Shown here in pieces: positions 38,126 through 47,371 of a DNA stretch of 64,000 bases. The position numbers and the translations under genes are program-made. The notes under the pieces were generated by a model, which saw only the letters and a program-made list of their open reading frames with translations, did not search any database and was not told the origin of the DNA. The stretch is from Faecalibacillus intestinalis (GTDB lineage Bacteria; Bacillota_I; Bacilli_A; Erysipelotrichales; Coprobacillaceae), in NCBI RefSeq assembly GCF_003024685.1, contig NZ_PYLQ01000004.1, positions 122,727 to 186,726 on the forward strand, written 5' to 3'. How positions within the stretch are numbered: position 1 is the stretch's first letter; the number at the start of each line of letters is the position of its first letter.

Positions 38126-39144
38126 AAATCCACGCCCTTATCTCCTTCTACGATATTTCCAACAACGTAGCATTTATCTCCTGCTTCTTCAATAGCTTTC
38201 ATTGTTGTTTCAACATCTTCTGGATTAACTGCAATTACCATACCAAGACCCATATTGAATGTGTTGTACATCATATGTTCTTCAATATTTCCATTTTTTT
38301 GAATTAAATCAAATAAAGCTGGTACTGGATAACTTTCTTTTTTAATGATTGCTCTTACATTTTCAGGAAGCATTCTAGGTACATTTTCAAAGAAACCTCC
38401 TCCTGTAATATGAGAGCATCCTTTAATTCTAACACCCGCATTTTTTACATTTTTTAAAGCTTTTACATAAATACGTGTTGGTTCAATTAAAGCTTCTCCT
38501 AAAGTTTTTCCTAATTCATCATAGTATGTATCTAATGATTCTTTTGTCATTTCAAACACTTTTCTAACAAGTGAAAAACCATTTGAATGAACACCACTTG
38601 AAGCAATACCAATAAGTGTATCTCCTGCTTTAATTGTTGAACCATCAATAATATCTTTTTTATCAACAACACCCACAGCAAATCCTGCTAAATCATAATC
38701 ATCTTCAGGCATTAAACCAGGATGTTCAGCAGTTTCACCACCAACTAAAGCACATTCAGATTGTAAACACCCTTCTGCAACACCACTTACAATGGAAGCA
38801 ATTTTTTCAGGATAGTTTTTACCACAAGCAATATAATCTAAGAAGAAAAGTGGTTCTCCTCCAGAACAAGCAATATCATTGACACACATCGCAACGGCAT
38901 CAATACCAATTGTATCGTGTTTATCCATCACAAAAGCAAGTTTTACTTTTGTTCCACAACCATCTGTTCCTGATAATAAAACCGGTTCTTCCATATTTTT
39001 AATACCACTTAAATCAAAAGCACCAGCAAAACCACCAAGTCCTCCTAAAACTTCAGGACGCATTGTTTTTTTAACATGTTCTTTCATTAATTCTACTGAT
39101 TTATAACCTGCTTCAATATCGACTCCAGCTTTTTTGTAATCCAT
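38119..39144 (-). CDS. purM: Phosphoribosylformylglycinamidine cyclo-ligase
   Basis: PurM (AIR synthetase) closes the imidazole ring. The 341-residue protein has the N-terminal [12 protein letters not shown], the SGTDGCGTK motif (about 58-66), the ATP-linked GGETAEHPG and the C-terminal [12 protein letters not shown]. It follows purC by only 15 bases; purF, which usually stands between these genes in Firmicutes, is missing. Confidence 0.96.
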   Translation of the reverse strand: MDYKKAGVDIEAGYKSVELMKEHVKKTMRPEVLGGLGGFAGAFDLSGIKNMEEPVLLSGTDGCGTKVKLAFVMDKHDTIGIDAVAMCVNDIACSGGEPLFFLDYIACGKNYPEKIASIVSGVAEGCLQSECALVGGETAEHPGLMPEDDYDLAGFAVGVVDKKDIIDGSTIKAGDTLIGIASSGVHSNGFSLVRKVFEMTKESLDTYYDELGKTLGEALIEPTRIYVKALKNVKNAGVRIKGCSHITGGGFFENVPRMLPENVRAIIKKESYPVPALFDLIQKNGNIEEHMMYNTFNMGLGMVIAVNPEDVETTMKAIEEAGDKCYVVGNIVEGDKGVDLC

Positions 39145-39159
39145 TTTTATTCTCCTTAA

Positions 39160-39864
39160 TTATTTATTTTGCATCCTTGCTAGAACTGCTTTATAAGTTT
39201 CAATTAAATCTCCAATATCTTGTCTAAATACATCTTTATCATATTTTTGGTTTGTATCAACATCCCATAAACGACATGAATCTGGTGAAATTTCATCAGC
39301 TAATAAAATAGTACCGTCAGCTGTTTTACCAAATTCAATTTTAAAATCAACAAGTTTTAAATTCATTGATAAGAAGAATTCTTTTAATAATTCATTGATT
39401 TTTAATGTTGTTTCTTTGATGTATGCTAATTCTTCTCTTGTTGCAAGTTTTAAAGCAACAGCGTGATCATCATTGATTAATGGATCACCATATTCATCAT
39501 TTTTATAACTCATTTCAAAGATTGGTTCATCTAAAACAATTCCTTCAGGTGCTCCTAATCTTCTACAGAAAGATCCAGTTGTAATATTTCTAATAATAAC
39601 TTCTAATGGGAAGATATCTACTTTTTTAACTAAGATATCTCTTTCATTTAATTTTTTAATCATGTGTGTTTTGATTCCAGCTTCTTCTAACATATCAAAG
39701 ATAATACAAGAGATTGTATTGTTTAAAACACCTTTACCTTCAAACTTATCATGTTTAACACCATTACCTGCTGTTGCATCATCTTTATAATGAATTAAAT
39801 ATTCATCTTCCTTTTCTGTTTTGTAAACTTGTTTTGCTTTTCCTTCATACAATAATTCTGCCAT
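39160..39864 (-). CDS. purC: SAICAR synthetase
   Basis: PurC joins aspartate to CAIR. The 234-residue protein has the N-terminal LLYEGKAKQVYKT and the central substrate-binding region PLEVIIRNITTGSFCRR and DEISPDSCRLWD. It follows purE by 13 bases and leads directly to purM. Confidence 0.96.
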   Translation of the reverse strand: MAELLYEGKAKQVYKTEKEDEYLIHYKDDATAGNGVKHDKFEGKGVLNNTISCIIFDMLEEAGIKTHMIKKLNERDILVKKVDIFPLEVIIRNITTGSFCRRLGAPEGIVLDEPIFEMSYKNDEYGDPLINDDHAVALKLATREELAYIKETTLKINELLKEFFLSMNLKLVDFKIEFGKTADGTILLADEISPDSCRLWDVDTNQKYDKDVFRQDIGDLIETYKAVLARMQNK

Positions 39865-39877
39865 TTTTCTTTTCCCC

Positions 39878-40366
39878 CTATTTGTATTTTTCTATGACTT
39901 CATCGTTAGCTTTCATTGCGTCAGCTTCCATTTGTTTTCTTTCTTTAAGTAGCCCTTCTTTGATTTCACTATGTTTAATAGCCATAATTTGAAGTGCTAA
40001 ATAAGCTGCATTTTTACTTCCATTAATAGCAACGGTTGCTACTGGAATACCCGAAGGCATTTGAACAATGGATAATAAAGCATCCATTCCATCTAAATTA
40101 CTTCCTGCAATCGGAACACCAATAACTGGTAAAACTGTTTGACTAGCCACCACACCTGGAAGGGCTGCTGCCATTCCTGCAGCTGTAATAATAACTTCTG
40201 TTCCATCCGTTTCTGTTTCTTTAATAAAACTTGAAAGTCCTAAATGTGCTCTATGAGCAGATAAACAACGAACATTCACTTCAACACCATAATTTTTTAA
40301 AATTGAAATAGCTGGTTCAACTTTAGGTAAATCAGAAGTTGAACCCATGATAATAGCAACTTTCAT
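39878..40366 (-). CDS. purE: N5-carboxyaminoimidazole ribonucleotide mutase
   Basis: PurE rearranges N5-CAIR to CAIR. The 162-residue protein has IIMGSTSDLP (5-14), the active-site SAHR (about 36-39), AGMAAALPGVVAS and GSNLDGMDALLSIVQMPSGIPV. If it is the class I form it needs PurK, and no purK gene is present in this operon; class II (AIR carboxylase) works without it. Sequence reading alone does not decide. Confidence 0.93.
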   Translation of the reverse strand: MKVAIIMGSTSDLPKVEPAISILKNYGVEVNVRCLSAHRAHLGLSSFIKETETDGTEVIITAAGMAAALPGVVASQTVLPVIGVPIAGSNLDGMDALLSIVQMPSGIPVATVAINGSKNAAYLALQIMAIKHSEIKEGLLKERKQMEADAMKANDEVIEKYK

Positions 40367-40378
40367 CTTCTTCTCCTT

Positions 40379-42049
40379 TTAGAATAATCCAATAATTTTT
40401 CCATTTTCATCAATATCCATATTTACTGCAGCAGGGCGTTTTGGAAGTCCAGGCATACGCATAATATCACCTGAAATAGCAACCAAGAATCCAGCTCCTG
40501 CAGAAGGAATAATATCATTGATTTTTACTGTAAATCCAGTTGGTCGACCAAGTAAGGATGCTTGATCTGATAATGAGTATTGTGTTTTAGCAACACAAAT
40601 TGGTAATTGACTTAATCCTTGTTCTGTATATTTTTTAATTTTATTTTTTGCTTTCTTTGTAAATTCAACACCATCTCCACCATAGATTTCTTTAACGATT
40701 GTTTCAATCTTTTCTTCAATTGATAAATCTAAATCATAAAGTGGATGATAATTAGCTTCTTTTGTTTCTAAAATATTTAATAACTTTTCAGCAAGTTCGA
40801 TTCCACCATCAGCACCTTTTTCCCAAACTTTACTAATAGCTACTTCAACACCAAGTTTCTTGCAACATTCATTTAATAATTGAAGTTCCGCTTCTGTGTC
40901 TGTTGGAAAAGCATTAATAGCAACGATACAAGGTAAATCGAATTTTGCAATGTTTTCAATATGCTTTTCTAAGTTTCCTAAACCAGCTTTTAAAGCTCCC
41001 AAATTTTCATTTCCTAAATCTTTTTTAGCAACACCACCATGCATTTTTAAAGCACGAACAGTTGCAACAATAACAACTGCTTCAGGATTTAAATTTGCTT
41101 GACGACATTTAATATCTAAGAATTTTTCAGCTCCTAAATCAGCACCAAATCCTGCTTCAGTAATCGCATAATCCCCTAACTTGACAGCAAGTTGGGTAGC
41201 CATAACTGAGTTGCATCCATGAGCAATATTTGCAAATGGACCACCATGAACAAAGACCGGTGTATGGTCTAAAGTTTGAACTAAATTCGGTTTAATCGCA
41301 TCTTTTAATAAAAGTGTAACAGCTCCTGTTGCTTCAATATCATCAACAGTTACTGGTTTTCCATCATAAGTATAAGCAACAATCATTTTTGCAGCTCTTT
41401 GTTTTAAATCTTCTAAAGAAGTAGCTAAACAAAGAATAGCCATCACTTCACTTGCAACGGTAATATCAAATCCATCTTCACGAGGTACCCCATTGACTTT
41501 ACCACCAAGTCCACATACAGTATGTCGTAAAGCACGATCATTTAAATCAACGACACGTTTCCAAACGATTTGTCTTACATCAATATTCAAGGGATTTCCT
41601 TGATGAATCGAATTATCAAGCATTGCTGCAATTAAGTTATTTGCAGCAGTGATTGCATGAATATCTCCTGTAAAATGAAGGTTGATATCTTCCATTGGAA
41701 CAACTTGCGCATATCCTCCACCAGCAGCTCCACCTTTGATTCCAAAACATGGACCAAGCGATGGCTCACGCATTGCAACTACAGATTTCTTTCCTAATTT
41801 GTTAAGTGCTTGTGATAATCCAATCATTGTTGTGGTTTTCCCTTCACCTGCAGGTGTTGGATTAATTGCTGTTACTAAGATCAATTTTCCATCTTCGTTT
41901 TGATCTAATTTTTTAATGGCTTCAAGGGAAATCTTTGCTTTATATTTTCCATATAATTCTAAATCATCCTCATCCAAACCAACTTTTTGAGCAATTTCAA
42001 CAATCGGTTTCATCTCTGCACTTTGTGCAATTTCTACATCAGTTAACAT
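40379..42049 (-). CDS. fhs: Formate--tetrahydrofolate ligase
   Basis: Fhs makes 10-formyl-THF from formate, ATP and THF, supplying the one-carbon units used by PurN and PurH. The 556-residue protein has the ATP loop PAGEGKTTT (66-74) and long conserved blocks such as [14 protein letters not shown]. It is the first gene of the purine operon and directly follows the ZTP riboswitch, which fits the role of ZTP as a signal of 10-formyl-THF shortage. Confidence 0.96.
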   Translation of the reverse strand: MLTDVEIAQSAEMKPIVEIAQKVGLDEDDLELYGKYKAKISLEAIKKLDQNEDGKLILVTAINPTPAGEGKTTTMIGLSQALNKLGKKSVVAMREPSLGPCFGIKGGAAGGGYAQVVPMEDINLHFTGDIHAITAANNLIAAMLDNSIHQGNPLNIDVRQIVWKRVVDLNDRALRHTVCGLGGKVNGVPREDGFDITVASEVMAILCLATSLEDLKQRAAKMIVAYTYDGKPVTVDDIEATGAVTLLLKDAIKPNLVQTLDHTPVFVHGGPFANIAHGCNSVMATQLAVKLGDYAITEAGFGADLGAEKFLDIKCRQANLNPEAVVIVATVRALKMHGGVAKKDLGNENLGALKAGLGNLEKHIENIAKFDLPCIVAINAFPTDTEAELQLLNECCKKLGVEVAISKVWEKGADGGIELAEKLLNILETKEANYHPLYDLDLSIEEKIETIVKEIYGGDGVEFTKKAKNKIKKYTEQGLSQLPICVAKTQYSLSDQASLLGRPTGFTVKINDIIPSAGAGFLVAISGDIMRMPGLPKRPAAVNMDIDENGKIIGLF

Positions 42050-42149
42050 TGTCGTTCATCCTTTCTTTTTTTCTTTTTGATTGATTCTTTTAACCACTTT
42101 CATTATATTACAAGACAATATATGAAACTAGTTATTTTACCTATCAACC

Positions 42150-42255
42150 AAAAAAAGAGCCCACTCATCCAGACTATTCTTAGCCCAGACGGTCGACTCT
42201 TTTACACGATTATACTCCCTGTGGTTTATTCCACTTCCGTCAGTCGTATAACTTA
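42150..42255 (-). promoter_or_regulatory. ZTP (pfl) riboswitch of the fhs-pur operon
   Basis: On the minus strand the leader reads ACTGACGG-AAGTGG-N6-CCAC-AGGGAG, then after a linker GTCGACCGTCTGGGC, the two conserved blocks of the pfl motif. P1 is TTATACGA/TCGTGTAA and P2 GTGG/CCAC. A competing terminator is visible: the conserved CTGGGCTA (42188-42181) can pair with TAGTCTGG (42176-42169), closed by AAAAGAGTC/GGCTCTTTT (42203-42195 and 42161-42153) and a T-run. ZMP/ZTP binding should free the operon. Confidence 0.92.
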
Positions 42256-42260
42256 ACTGC

Positions 42261-42289
42261 ATAATATCAAAAAATGACTCTTTAATCAA
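42261..42289 (-). promoter_or_regulatory. Sigma-A promoter of the fhs-pur operon
   Basis: TTGATT (42289-42284), 17-base spacer, TATTAT (42266-42261) on the minus strand, ending a few bases before the riboswitch. The remaining sequence 42290-42380 shows nothing else. Confidence 0.75.
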
Positions 42290-42380
42290 CACCAAAATGT
42301 TTTTTATTTTACCTAAAAATCAATTTTCCAACAATCTATCATTCTTTTTAATCATTTAATAATTTTTCAAAACTTTTATT

Positions 42381-42917
42381 TTATATTTTTACAATTTTTC
42401 TAATCGTATTAGCTGTTCTAATTGTTATTTTTTTACTAACATTTGTATTTGCTGTTTTGGGCCACCAGTTTGTTTTCTGATAATCTTTTCGACTAAATGA
42501 CCAAAAAATAACATCTTTATAATTTTGAATTTTTTCCAATCCTTCTTTAGCTTCACCAATTTCCTCAAAAACTTCTTTAAAAGTGATTGGAGGAATCATA
42601 AATATTAAATTATCATAAATCATTTTATCATCACTGCCCCACCAAATTGGTGCATGTTCTAAAATATCTTTTAGCTTTTCTTGTTCTAAAACAAAAACAG
42701 GTATTTTAAAATCATAGTTTTTCTTTAACATTTCTTCAATTTGTTTTGTAATCTTTTCAATATTTTCTCGACTTGAAAAAATAACATTTCCACTATTTAA
42801 ATAAGTTTTAACATTTTCAAACATCAAACTTTCTATTTCTTTTTTTAACTCCGCCATCACTACTTTATTTTTACCACTAATATTAATTCCCCTAAGCAAA
42901 GCACCATATCTTTTCAT
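42381..42917 (-). CDS. DUF1697 protein
   Basis: A 178-residue member of DUF1697, recognised from the start RYGALLRGINISGKNKVVMAELK and the block TYLNSGNVIFSS (about 38-49). The C-terminal KTNWWPKTANTNVSKKITIRTANTIRKI is also typical. The function is unknown; proteins of this family are small, cytosolic and widespread. It stands upstream of the purine operon promoter without an obvious terminator. Confidence 0.85.
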   Translation of the reverse strand: MKRYGALLRGINISGKNKVVMAELKKEIESLMFENVKTYLNSGNVIFSSRENIEKITKQIEEMLKKNYDFKIPVFVLEQEKLKDILEHAPIWWGSDDKMIYDNLIFMIPPITFKEVFEEIGEAKEGLEKIQNYKDVIFWSFSRKDYQKTNWWPKTANTNVSKKITIRTANTIRKIVKI

Positions 42918-42961
42918 CTAAAAAGCCACCTCATTTCTTACAACTTTATTTTAACATACTT

Positions 42962-42983
42962 AAAAAAGACTACAAACGTAGCC
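42962..42983 (-). terminator. Terminator downstream of the HAD gene
   Basis: GGCTAC / GTAGTC stem (42983-42978 and 42973-42968), one G-U pair, followed by six T on the minus strand. Confidence 0.8.
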
Positions 42984-42987
42984 TCCA

Positions 42988-43620
42988 TCATTTCATTTCT
43001 AATAAAACTTTAGGTAATTCTTTAATTGAATGTATTATCATATCAGGATTCTTTGCTTTTCCAAAACCATAACTTGCATAAATGAAAGGAATACCTGCAA
43101 ATCTTGACGCTTCTTCATCACCTTCTGTATCACCTACATAGAAAGCTTGCTCAATAACATTTCTTTTCATAATCAATTTTATATTATGTCCTTTATCTAA
43201 TCCTGTTCTTCCTGACATTTCATAATCTTTAAAATAAGATTTTAATTGGTGTGCATGTAAAAAAGCCTCTACATAACCATCTTGACAATTGCTAACAATA
43301 TAAAGATTATAATCCAAAGATAATATTTTAAGAGTTTCTTCCAAACCCTCATATAAAATAGCACCCTTTTGAGATAAATAATTGATTTCTTCATTGCCAA
43401 AATCAGCTATGATCTGTTGCCGTCTTTCTTCTGTTAGGTTTGGAAATAACGTTTTTCCTATTTCATTCATGGTTTTCCCCATCATCTTTGAAACGGTTTA
43501 TTGAGTAATCATTAAAGAGATATCTTCATATTTATTTAATACACGATTCCAAATAGCACAAACACAACCCGTTGAATCCCATAGTGTGCCATCTAAATCA
43601 AAAATAATAGACTTTTTCAT
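42988..43620 (-). pseudogene. HAD-family phosphatase with in-frame stop
   Basis: From the ATG at 43620 the reading frame gives MKKSIIFDLDGTLWDS (nucleophile Asp 8, Asp 10) and runs 40 codons to a TAA at 43500-43498. The same frame then continues without a break (TVSKMMGKTMNEIG to the end at 42988) with HAD motif II (IVSNC), motif III Lys (DKGHN) and motif IV (YVGDTEGDEEAS). The whole would be a 210-residue phosphoglycolate-phosphatase-like enzyme. A single base change such as GAA or CAA to TAA explains it. A product restarting at 43485 would lack the nucleophile. Confidence 0.85.
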
Positions 43621-43638
43621 ATTTTATTCCTTTCAATT

Positions 43639-44148
43639 TTATTCTTGATAATAATCATCTGGATCTCCATATTTTTGAACAACATCTTTTAATTCTTTTT
43701 CATTTAAATTTCTTTTAAGTAAGACATTTTCTTCATATTGATAATGTGGATAGCGAAAACGTATTCTCGCAAAAGTATTATCTACATAGAGAGCAATATG
43801 TTGATCATATTGTTCTACCTTTTCATCAAAATCAAAACTATACATTATAAAACTTTTACCTATGTCTAAAACAATTCCTGTTGTCAATACAACAGAAATA
43901 AGTGTTATAACTTTCTTTTTCCAACCCATTAGAAAGGCTTTTAATTTCTTTTGTAATTTATAAGCAAATACAATCAATAAAATTTGCCAAATAAAACATA
44001 TTATAAAGGCTATTCTAATTGCTGTGGAAGGAATATATGACCATCCTTCACCCAAAAGCTTTTCACCATTAAAGAAAAGAATCGTTATAAAAATAAATAA
44101 AACAATCAATAATAATATAATTACTTGTTTTCTATTTAGTTTTCTCAT
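43639..44148 (-). CDS. Unknown membrane protein (about three helices)
   Basis: I do not recognise this 169-residue protein. Hydrophobic segments at about 8-26, 44-62 and 80-98 suggest three transmembrane helices, followed by a soluble, tyrosine- and charge-rich tail of about 65 residues. The ATG at 44148 has AGGTGA just upstream; a GTG three bases earlier is less likely. It lies 18 bases upstream of the broken HAD gene on the same strand. Confidence 0.7.
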   Translation of the reverse strand: MRKLNRKQVIILLLIVLFIFITILFFNGEKLLGEGWSYIPSTAIRIAFIICFIWQILLIVFAYKLQKKLKAFLMGWKKKVITLISVVLTTGIVLDIGKSFIMYSFDFDEKVEQYDQHIALYVDNTFARIRFRYPHYQYEENVLLKRNLNEKELKDVVQKYGDPDDYYQE

Positions 44149-44210
44149 CACTTCACCTACTCTATTTTTTACAAATTTCTTTTAATATTTCTATATAGTC
44201 ATCAGTCTTT

Positions 44211-44948
44211 TTAATAGAATACATTAAAATACATTAAATGTCCATCGCCTTCTTTAAAAATAGAGTTTGATTGAGGATAGGCCTTTTTTACACCCCTATA
44301 ACAAGTCTTATACGCTTTTTCTTCTTTTCCATAAAAGAAATACATTTTGTTTTGAGTTTCTTTATCAAATAAGGGAAAATCAAATGTATAACAACATTCT
44401 GTTTCATTTTTAACACTTTCTTTTGAAAGAAACTGAGCAGTAACTGCCATGGGTTCAATCATTGGTCTAAGATTTTCTATATTTCCTCTTGCTATCTTTT
44501 TTATCAATTTCATATTTAAGATTTGATCAACATCTTTTTTCTTCATCATTTTAAGTATTTGGTTAAATTTAAAATACATGAATTTTTTATATAGATAAGG
44601 AAGTTTAATACATGGTGTCCCATCTAAAAAACAATACTCAACGCTAATGTTTGTTTTTTCTAATTGTTTAAATAATTCAATAGCAATTTCTGCGCCCATT
44701 GATTGTCCATAAATCATCTTAATAGTATGTACATTTTGTTTTTGAATATATTCTATGAGTTCTTTAGCTTCATTCTGTCTTGTTGTAAATGTGCTGTTTT
44801 CATAGTGACCGTTATATTCAGGTAAAATCAAACAATAATCATCTTTTAATTTTTCATATAAATATTTTAATCCACTGCTTGGATAAAATGAACCCGTTAA
44901 CATCATAATCAAAGGATTATTTAAATTTCCTATAATTTCAAATTTCAT
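44211..44948 (-). CDS. Alpha/beta hydrolase, C-terminus shifted by tandem duplication
   Basis: A 245-residue alpha/beta-hydrolase-fold protein with nucleophile Ser in IYGQSMGAE (about 80-88) and catalytic His in EGDGHLMY near the end. The tail is altered: the 10-base unit ATACATTAAA occurs twice in tandem (44219-44228 and 44229-44238). Removing one copy restores a frame that reads MYSIKKTDDYIEILKEICKK and stops at 44162. So the present protein has lost about 18 native residues but keeps the catalytic His. The ATG has a GAGGGG site. The substrate is unknown. Confidence 0.8.
   Translation of the reverse strand: MKFEIIGNLNNPLIMMLTGSFYPSSGLKYLYEKLKDDYCLILPEYNGHYENSTFTTRQNEAKELIEYIQKQNVHTIKMIYGQSMGAEIAIELFKQLEKTNISVEYCFLDGTPCIKLPYLYKKFMYFKFNQILKMMKKKDVDQILNMKLIKKIARGNIENLRPMIEPMAVTAQFLSKESVKNETECCYTFDFPLFDKETQNKMYFFYGKEEKAYKTCYRGVKKAYPQSNSIFKEGDGHLMYFNVFY
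44219..44238 (-). repeat. 10-bp tandem duplication inside hydrolase gene
   Basis: Two exact adjacent copies of ATACATTAAA. The extra copy shifts the reading frame of the hydrolase near its C-terminus. Confidence 0.9.
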
Positions 44949-44973
44949 TATATTTCCCCTCTATTTCAAATAC

Positions 44974-45612
44974 TTAAATATTATCAATGTGCTCAAAAAA
45001 AGAAAACACCTCTTTATATTTTTCTTGTAAACCAGGTTTATTAAATCTATTTTCAATGATTTGATATGCTTCTTTAAATTTACATTCATTAACGTATGCA
45101 CTTGCAATATATAAATATTGATAATCATCCCATACAATTCGTTTGTCATTGCTTTCATAAAGTGTTAAATAATCTTTATCACGCGTTAAATTATCAAGTA
45201 AAGGCATTGTATATTCTTCAAAAAATGAAAGAATTTCATTTTCTAAAGGCTCATAATGTTGCGAGTTTTTAAGAAGAAAATCTTTAGATTTTGAATATAC
45301 TTGTATAGGTTGTCTAATGGTGAATTTATTAATCCAATTTTGGGGAATTAAATGATTTGCGAATGCTTGTGCCGTATTATTTATTTTTGGAAAATAAATT
45401 TGTATATGAGGATAGATATGTGCTATTACTCCTCGATAATAAGATGGATTTGAAAAAAATACTATTTCAATTTTTTGAACAGTCTCTCCTATCTTGTGAA
45501 CATAAATCAGCCCATTTTTTCTTCTCTTAAAACCATTTTTTTCAAAGTAAAAATCTAAATTTGAAAAAAGTAAACAAATCACCTTTTTTATATCACCTCG
45601 TAACATATTCAT
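44974..45612 (-). CDS. Unknown 212-residue protein (DUF4304-like?)
   Basis: A soluble protein with no clear family that I can name. The start, FSNLDFYFEKNGFKRRKNGLIYVHK followed by a beta-rich stretch (IEIVFFSNPSYYRGVIAHIYPHIQIYFP), recalls DUF4304-type proteins, which have no known role. The C-terminal third is helical. It begins at an ATG after AAGGGA. Upstream, 45613-45755 holds AT-rich sequence with a possible -10 (TATAGT) but no gene. Confidence 0.6.
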   Translation of the reverse strand: MNMLRGDIKKVICLLFSNLDFYFEKNGFKRRKNGLIYVHKIGETVQKIEIVFFSNPSYYRGVIAHIYPHIQIYFPKINNTAQAFANHLIPQNWINKFTIRQPIQVYSKSKDFLLKNSQHYEPLENEILSFFEEYTMPLLDNLTRDKDYLTLYESNDKRIVWDDYQYLYIASAYVNECKFKEAYQIIENRFNKPGLQEKYKEVFSFFEHIDNI

Positions 45613-45755
45613 TTTTTTCTATTCCCTTCTACATCATTTTTCAATCATATTACCTACTATAAAATAATTCTTTACAGTCATTTCAACTACCGCATACTTT
45701 TTTAATCAAACCATATTTTATATATCACTTAGTATAACAATATCTTACCTAAAAA

Positions 45756-46295
45756 CTATTCAAATTTTAAATCGTATATTTGAGGACTATCAATACCTAT
45801 CGTACAAAAACGATATTGATTTTTATACAAATAGGCATCTTTCCCTATTAAATAACCATTTTTAGTACAGGCAACATATTTTTCACACGATTTTTTTAAC
45901 ATAGTATAAAGTTCTTTAGATTCTATATTTTCATACCATATTGTACTTATCTCCGTTGGAAATAGCGCTTTATCTTCGTAAATACCACCTATATTTATAA
46001 CAACAGAAGACTCATTTAATTCTTGGTCTAAGAAAAAAATACTATTATCTTGACACATATTGTTTTTTCTTTTCAAAGGAATCACATCCTTATGACACAC
46101 AAGCCATCGATTGTTAGTATGATTGCCCTTTGTGCTAATACCTAAAAAAGCACCATTTGTTATATTAGCAGTTTCTATCAAGTCATATATGCGTCCACAT
46201 TTGAAATAATGAATTTTAATATTATGCTGAAAATCTAAAAAAATTCTAATCAAATCTTCTTTAGTTGCAAATATTCTAAAACTTCTAGACAACAT
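45756..46295 (-). CDS. Unknown 179-residue protein
   Basis: I do not recognise this protein. It is soluble and mixed in composition, with several Cys spread singly (no CxxC pairs) and a beta-rich pattern. The start at 46295 follows GGTGG by four bases; the codon at 46310 overlaps that site and is rejected. It is read directly after the P-loop kinase gene (17 bases), so the two may act together, but nothing in the sequence proves it. Confidence 0.6.
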   Translation of the reverse strand: MLSRSFRIFATKEDLIRIFLDFQHNIKIHYFKCGRIYDLIETANITNGAFLGISTKGNHTNNRWLVCHKDVIPLKRKNNMCQDNSIFFLDQELNESSVVINIGGIYEDKALFPTEISTIWYENIESKELYTMLKKSCEKYVACTKNGYLIGKDAYLYKNQYRFCTIGIDSPQIYDLKFE

Positions 46296-46312
46296 TTTAC
46301 CACCGCACATTT

Positions 46313-46810
46313 CTAATTTTCAAAAACAGTTTCATAAATCTGACTTACAATACTTTGAATATCTTTTTCATCTGTTATGCTTATTTCATTTAATATAGGG
46401 GCAAAGTCTTTTTCTCGCCACCAACTTTTCATTTCTTTTTCACCAAATTCATCTCGACACGCCCTTGTTTGATGACGTTTGAGCGTTTCTTCAAAAGACA
46501 TATCAAAATAATAAGCATAAATATTTTGATTATAAAATTCAATTGCTAGTTCAAATAATGAATTATACCAATTAGCACGTAAAATACCTTCCAATATAAC
46601 AATTTCATTATGTTCATTTCCATACTTCAAAAGTTCTTTTAAAAGCGGTAATGCCTTTGTATTTTCGCCATCATCCACATTCAACATTTCTCTTCGAATA
46701 ACATCTTGAGAAATAAGCATCGTATTTTTACCAAATAATTTTTGCAATTCTTTAGCTATTGTTGTCTTTCCACTTCCAGAATTTCCTCTAAGTATAATAA
46801 GTTTTGTCAT
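46313..46810 (-). CDS. Small P-loop kinase (zeta-toxin/AAA_33-like)
   Basis: A 165-residue P-loop protein with Walker A GNSGSGKTT (about 9-17), a LISQDVIRREML acceptor segment, IVILEGI (Walker B-like) and an Arg-rich lid (RHQTRACRDEFGEKEMK). This pattern is shared by small-molecule kinases and zeta-like proteins. The substrate cannot be read. No epsilon-like antitoxin is next to it, so a toxin role is unlikely. Neighbours are an unknown protein downstream and a membrane protein upstream. Confidence 0.75.
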   Translation of the reverse strand: MTKLIILRGNSGSGKTTIAKELQKLFGKNTMLISQDVIRREMLNVDDGENTKALPLLKELLKYGNEHNEIVILEGILRANWYNSLFELAIEFYNQNIYAYYFDMSFEETLKRHQTRACRDEFGEKEMKSWWREKDFAPILNEISITDEKDIQSIVSQIYETVFEN

Positions 46811-46840
46811 TGTTTCATTCCATCCATTTTTTATAAATAG

Positions 46841-47323
46841 TTACCAAATCCAAATCATAATTAAAGCACTGAGAACACCCACAATAGCAAATATAGGAAT
46901 CATTGGTATACATACTTTTACATGAAACCATTTTTGATGATATTCTTTATCCATATGTTCTGTACCTGGAAGTCTAATTTTTTTAATATTTGCGAATAAG
47001 ACCCAATCAAGAAAAAAAGTATCCCAAGCAAATAATGCAATTGCATATGTATAAGTTAACAACAATCCTTGAATAAATATTTTTGCTCCCGCTAGATGTA
47101 ACATCCACGCAAATAAAAACATAAAAACAATAAGCACAACAACTTTCTTAATGATCATCATCGTTGTTAATTTTTCTTTTTCTGCTTCTTTATTTTGACT
47201 TTTATAATAGATCTCTTGTATTTCTGGTGGATAATCACTAATAAACGTTACTGGATTAATTAAAAGTAAACCAATCACTAAAAACATAATTAAAAGTTCT
47301 ACTACTATTACTGTCACATTCAT
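46841..47323 (-). CDS. Unknown four-helix membrane protein
   Basis: A 160-residue protein with hydrophobic segments at about 3-22, 54-74, 82-102 and 136-158, hence about four transmembrane helices. A charged loop (PPEIQEIYYKSQNKEAEKEK) follows the first helix. I cannot name the family. The start has GGAGTGATTTATT. It stands between the kinase and an ASCH-domain gene on the same strand. Confidence 0.7.
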   Translation of the reverse strand: MNVTVIVVELLIMFLVIGLLLINPVTFISDYPPEIQEIYYKSQNKEAEKEKLTTMMIIKKVVVLIVFMFLFAWMLHLAGAKIFIQGLLLTYTYAIALFAWDTFFLDWVLFANIKKIRLPGTEHMDKEYHQKWFHVKVCIPMIPIFAIVGVLSALIMIWIW

Positions 47324-47371
47324 AATAAATCACTCCATTCATTAACTTATATAACATTTTTTTAGCTTAGA

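Noticed and set aside
46313..46810. Zeta-type toxin of a toxin-antitoxin pair
   Set aside because: No epsilon-like partner next to it; a small-molecule kinase is the plainer reading.
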